This document shows positions 21,679 through 21,721 of a DNA stretch of 21,721 bases, piece by piece; position 1 is the first letter of the stretch, and each line of letters begins with the position of its first letter. Made by a program: the position numbers and the translations under genes. Source of the DNA: an uncultured Alphaproteobacteria bacterium (GTDB taxonomy: Bacteria; Pseudomonadota; Alphaproteobacteria; CAAHEQ01; UBA3637). The notes under the pieces were generated by a model that saw only the letters and a program-made list of their open reading frames with translations, did not search any database and had not been told where the DNA came from. Location of the stretch: assembly GCA_944391545.1 (NCBI GenBank), contig CALXTZ010000008.1, positions 1-21,721 of the forward strand, read 5' to 3'.

Positions 21679-21721
21679 TCCAACCGGACCTACTGCTCCT
21701 CTTCCACCCACTCTTCCTCTC

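Overview
The window looks like a chromosomal segment of an uncultured alphaproteobacterium, probably a host- or gut-associated lineage. The order lolC - lolD - dnaE on one strand is one I associate with Alphaproteobacteria. The pilin-like proteins with a GRSMIEML(G/A)VLAIIGVLSI start resemble proteins I associate with metagenomic gut alphaproteobacteria. This assignment is by recall and was not searched. Most genes are moderate in GC and tightly packed. No gap without a gene exceeds 300 bases; the largest is 8508-8699. I saw no rRNA, tRNA, CRISPR array, transposase or phage gene.

Left part (1-7034): a rightward gene of unknown function (174-791) ends tail to tail with a leftward operon. In order of transcription that operon is lolC (LolC/E-type permease), a secreted cysteine-rich triple-repeat protein, lolD (ATPase), a small three-helix membrane protein and dnaE (replicative DNA polymerase III alpha). 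The inner junctions overlap or abut, so translation is probably coupled. dnaE carries one in-frame TAA at codon 453 of about 1145, which separates the first two catalytic aspartates from the third.

Middle (7035-14251): an AT-rich patch of about 2 kb holds a TPM-domain gene, a lemA gene and the 3' end of a uvrD/pcrA helicase gene. The rest of the helicase has normal composition, so the gene looks mosaic. Next come tcdA (t6A-modification enzyme) and tatD (metal-dependent nuclease) on the minus strand, the latter with a promoter that predicts a nearly leaderless mRNA. Divergently, trkH (potassium uptake) and a small helical protein run rightward.

Right part (14333-21721): a very large AsmA-family protein ends at a strong hairpin terminator. 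Facing it are two leftward genes for type IV pilin-like proteins whose pilin N-terminus is fused to EGF-like and other cysteine-rich repeats. The first is followed in the same operon by a small secreted protein with a C-type-lectin-like pattern. Between that gene and the terminator lies a tail fragment of a second lectin-like gene.

The most interesting signal is a set of poly-G promoters. The EGF-pilin/lectin operon (20319-20355) and an unseen leftward gene (77-108) each have a consensus-like -35 and -10 with a 13-14 base G tract in the spacer. They share an identical 13-base block over the -35. A third G tract lies upstream of the second pilin gene. This is the arrangement expected for phase variation by slippage in the promoter spacer, here attached to a family of surface-displayed pilin-EGF fusions.
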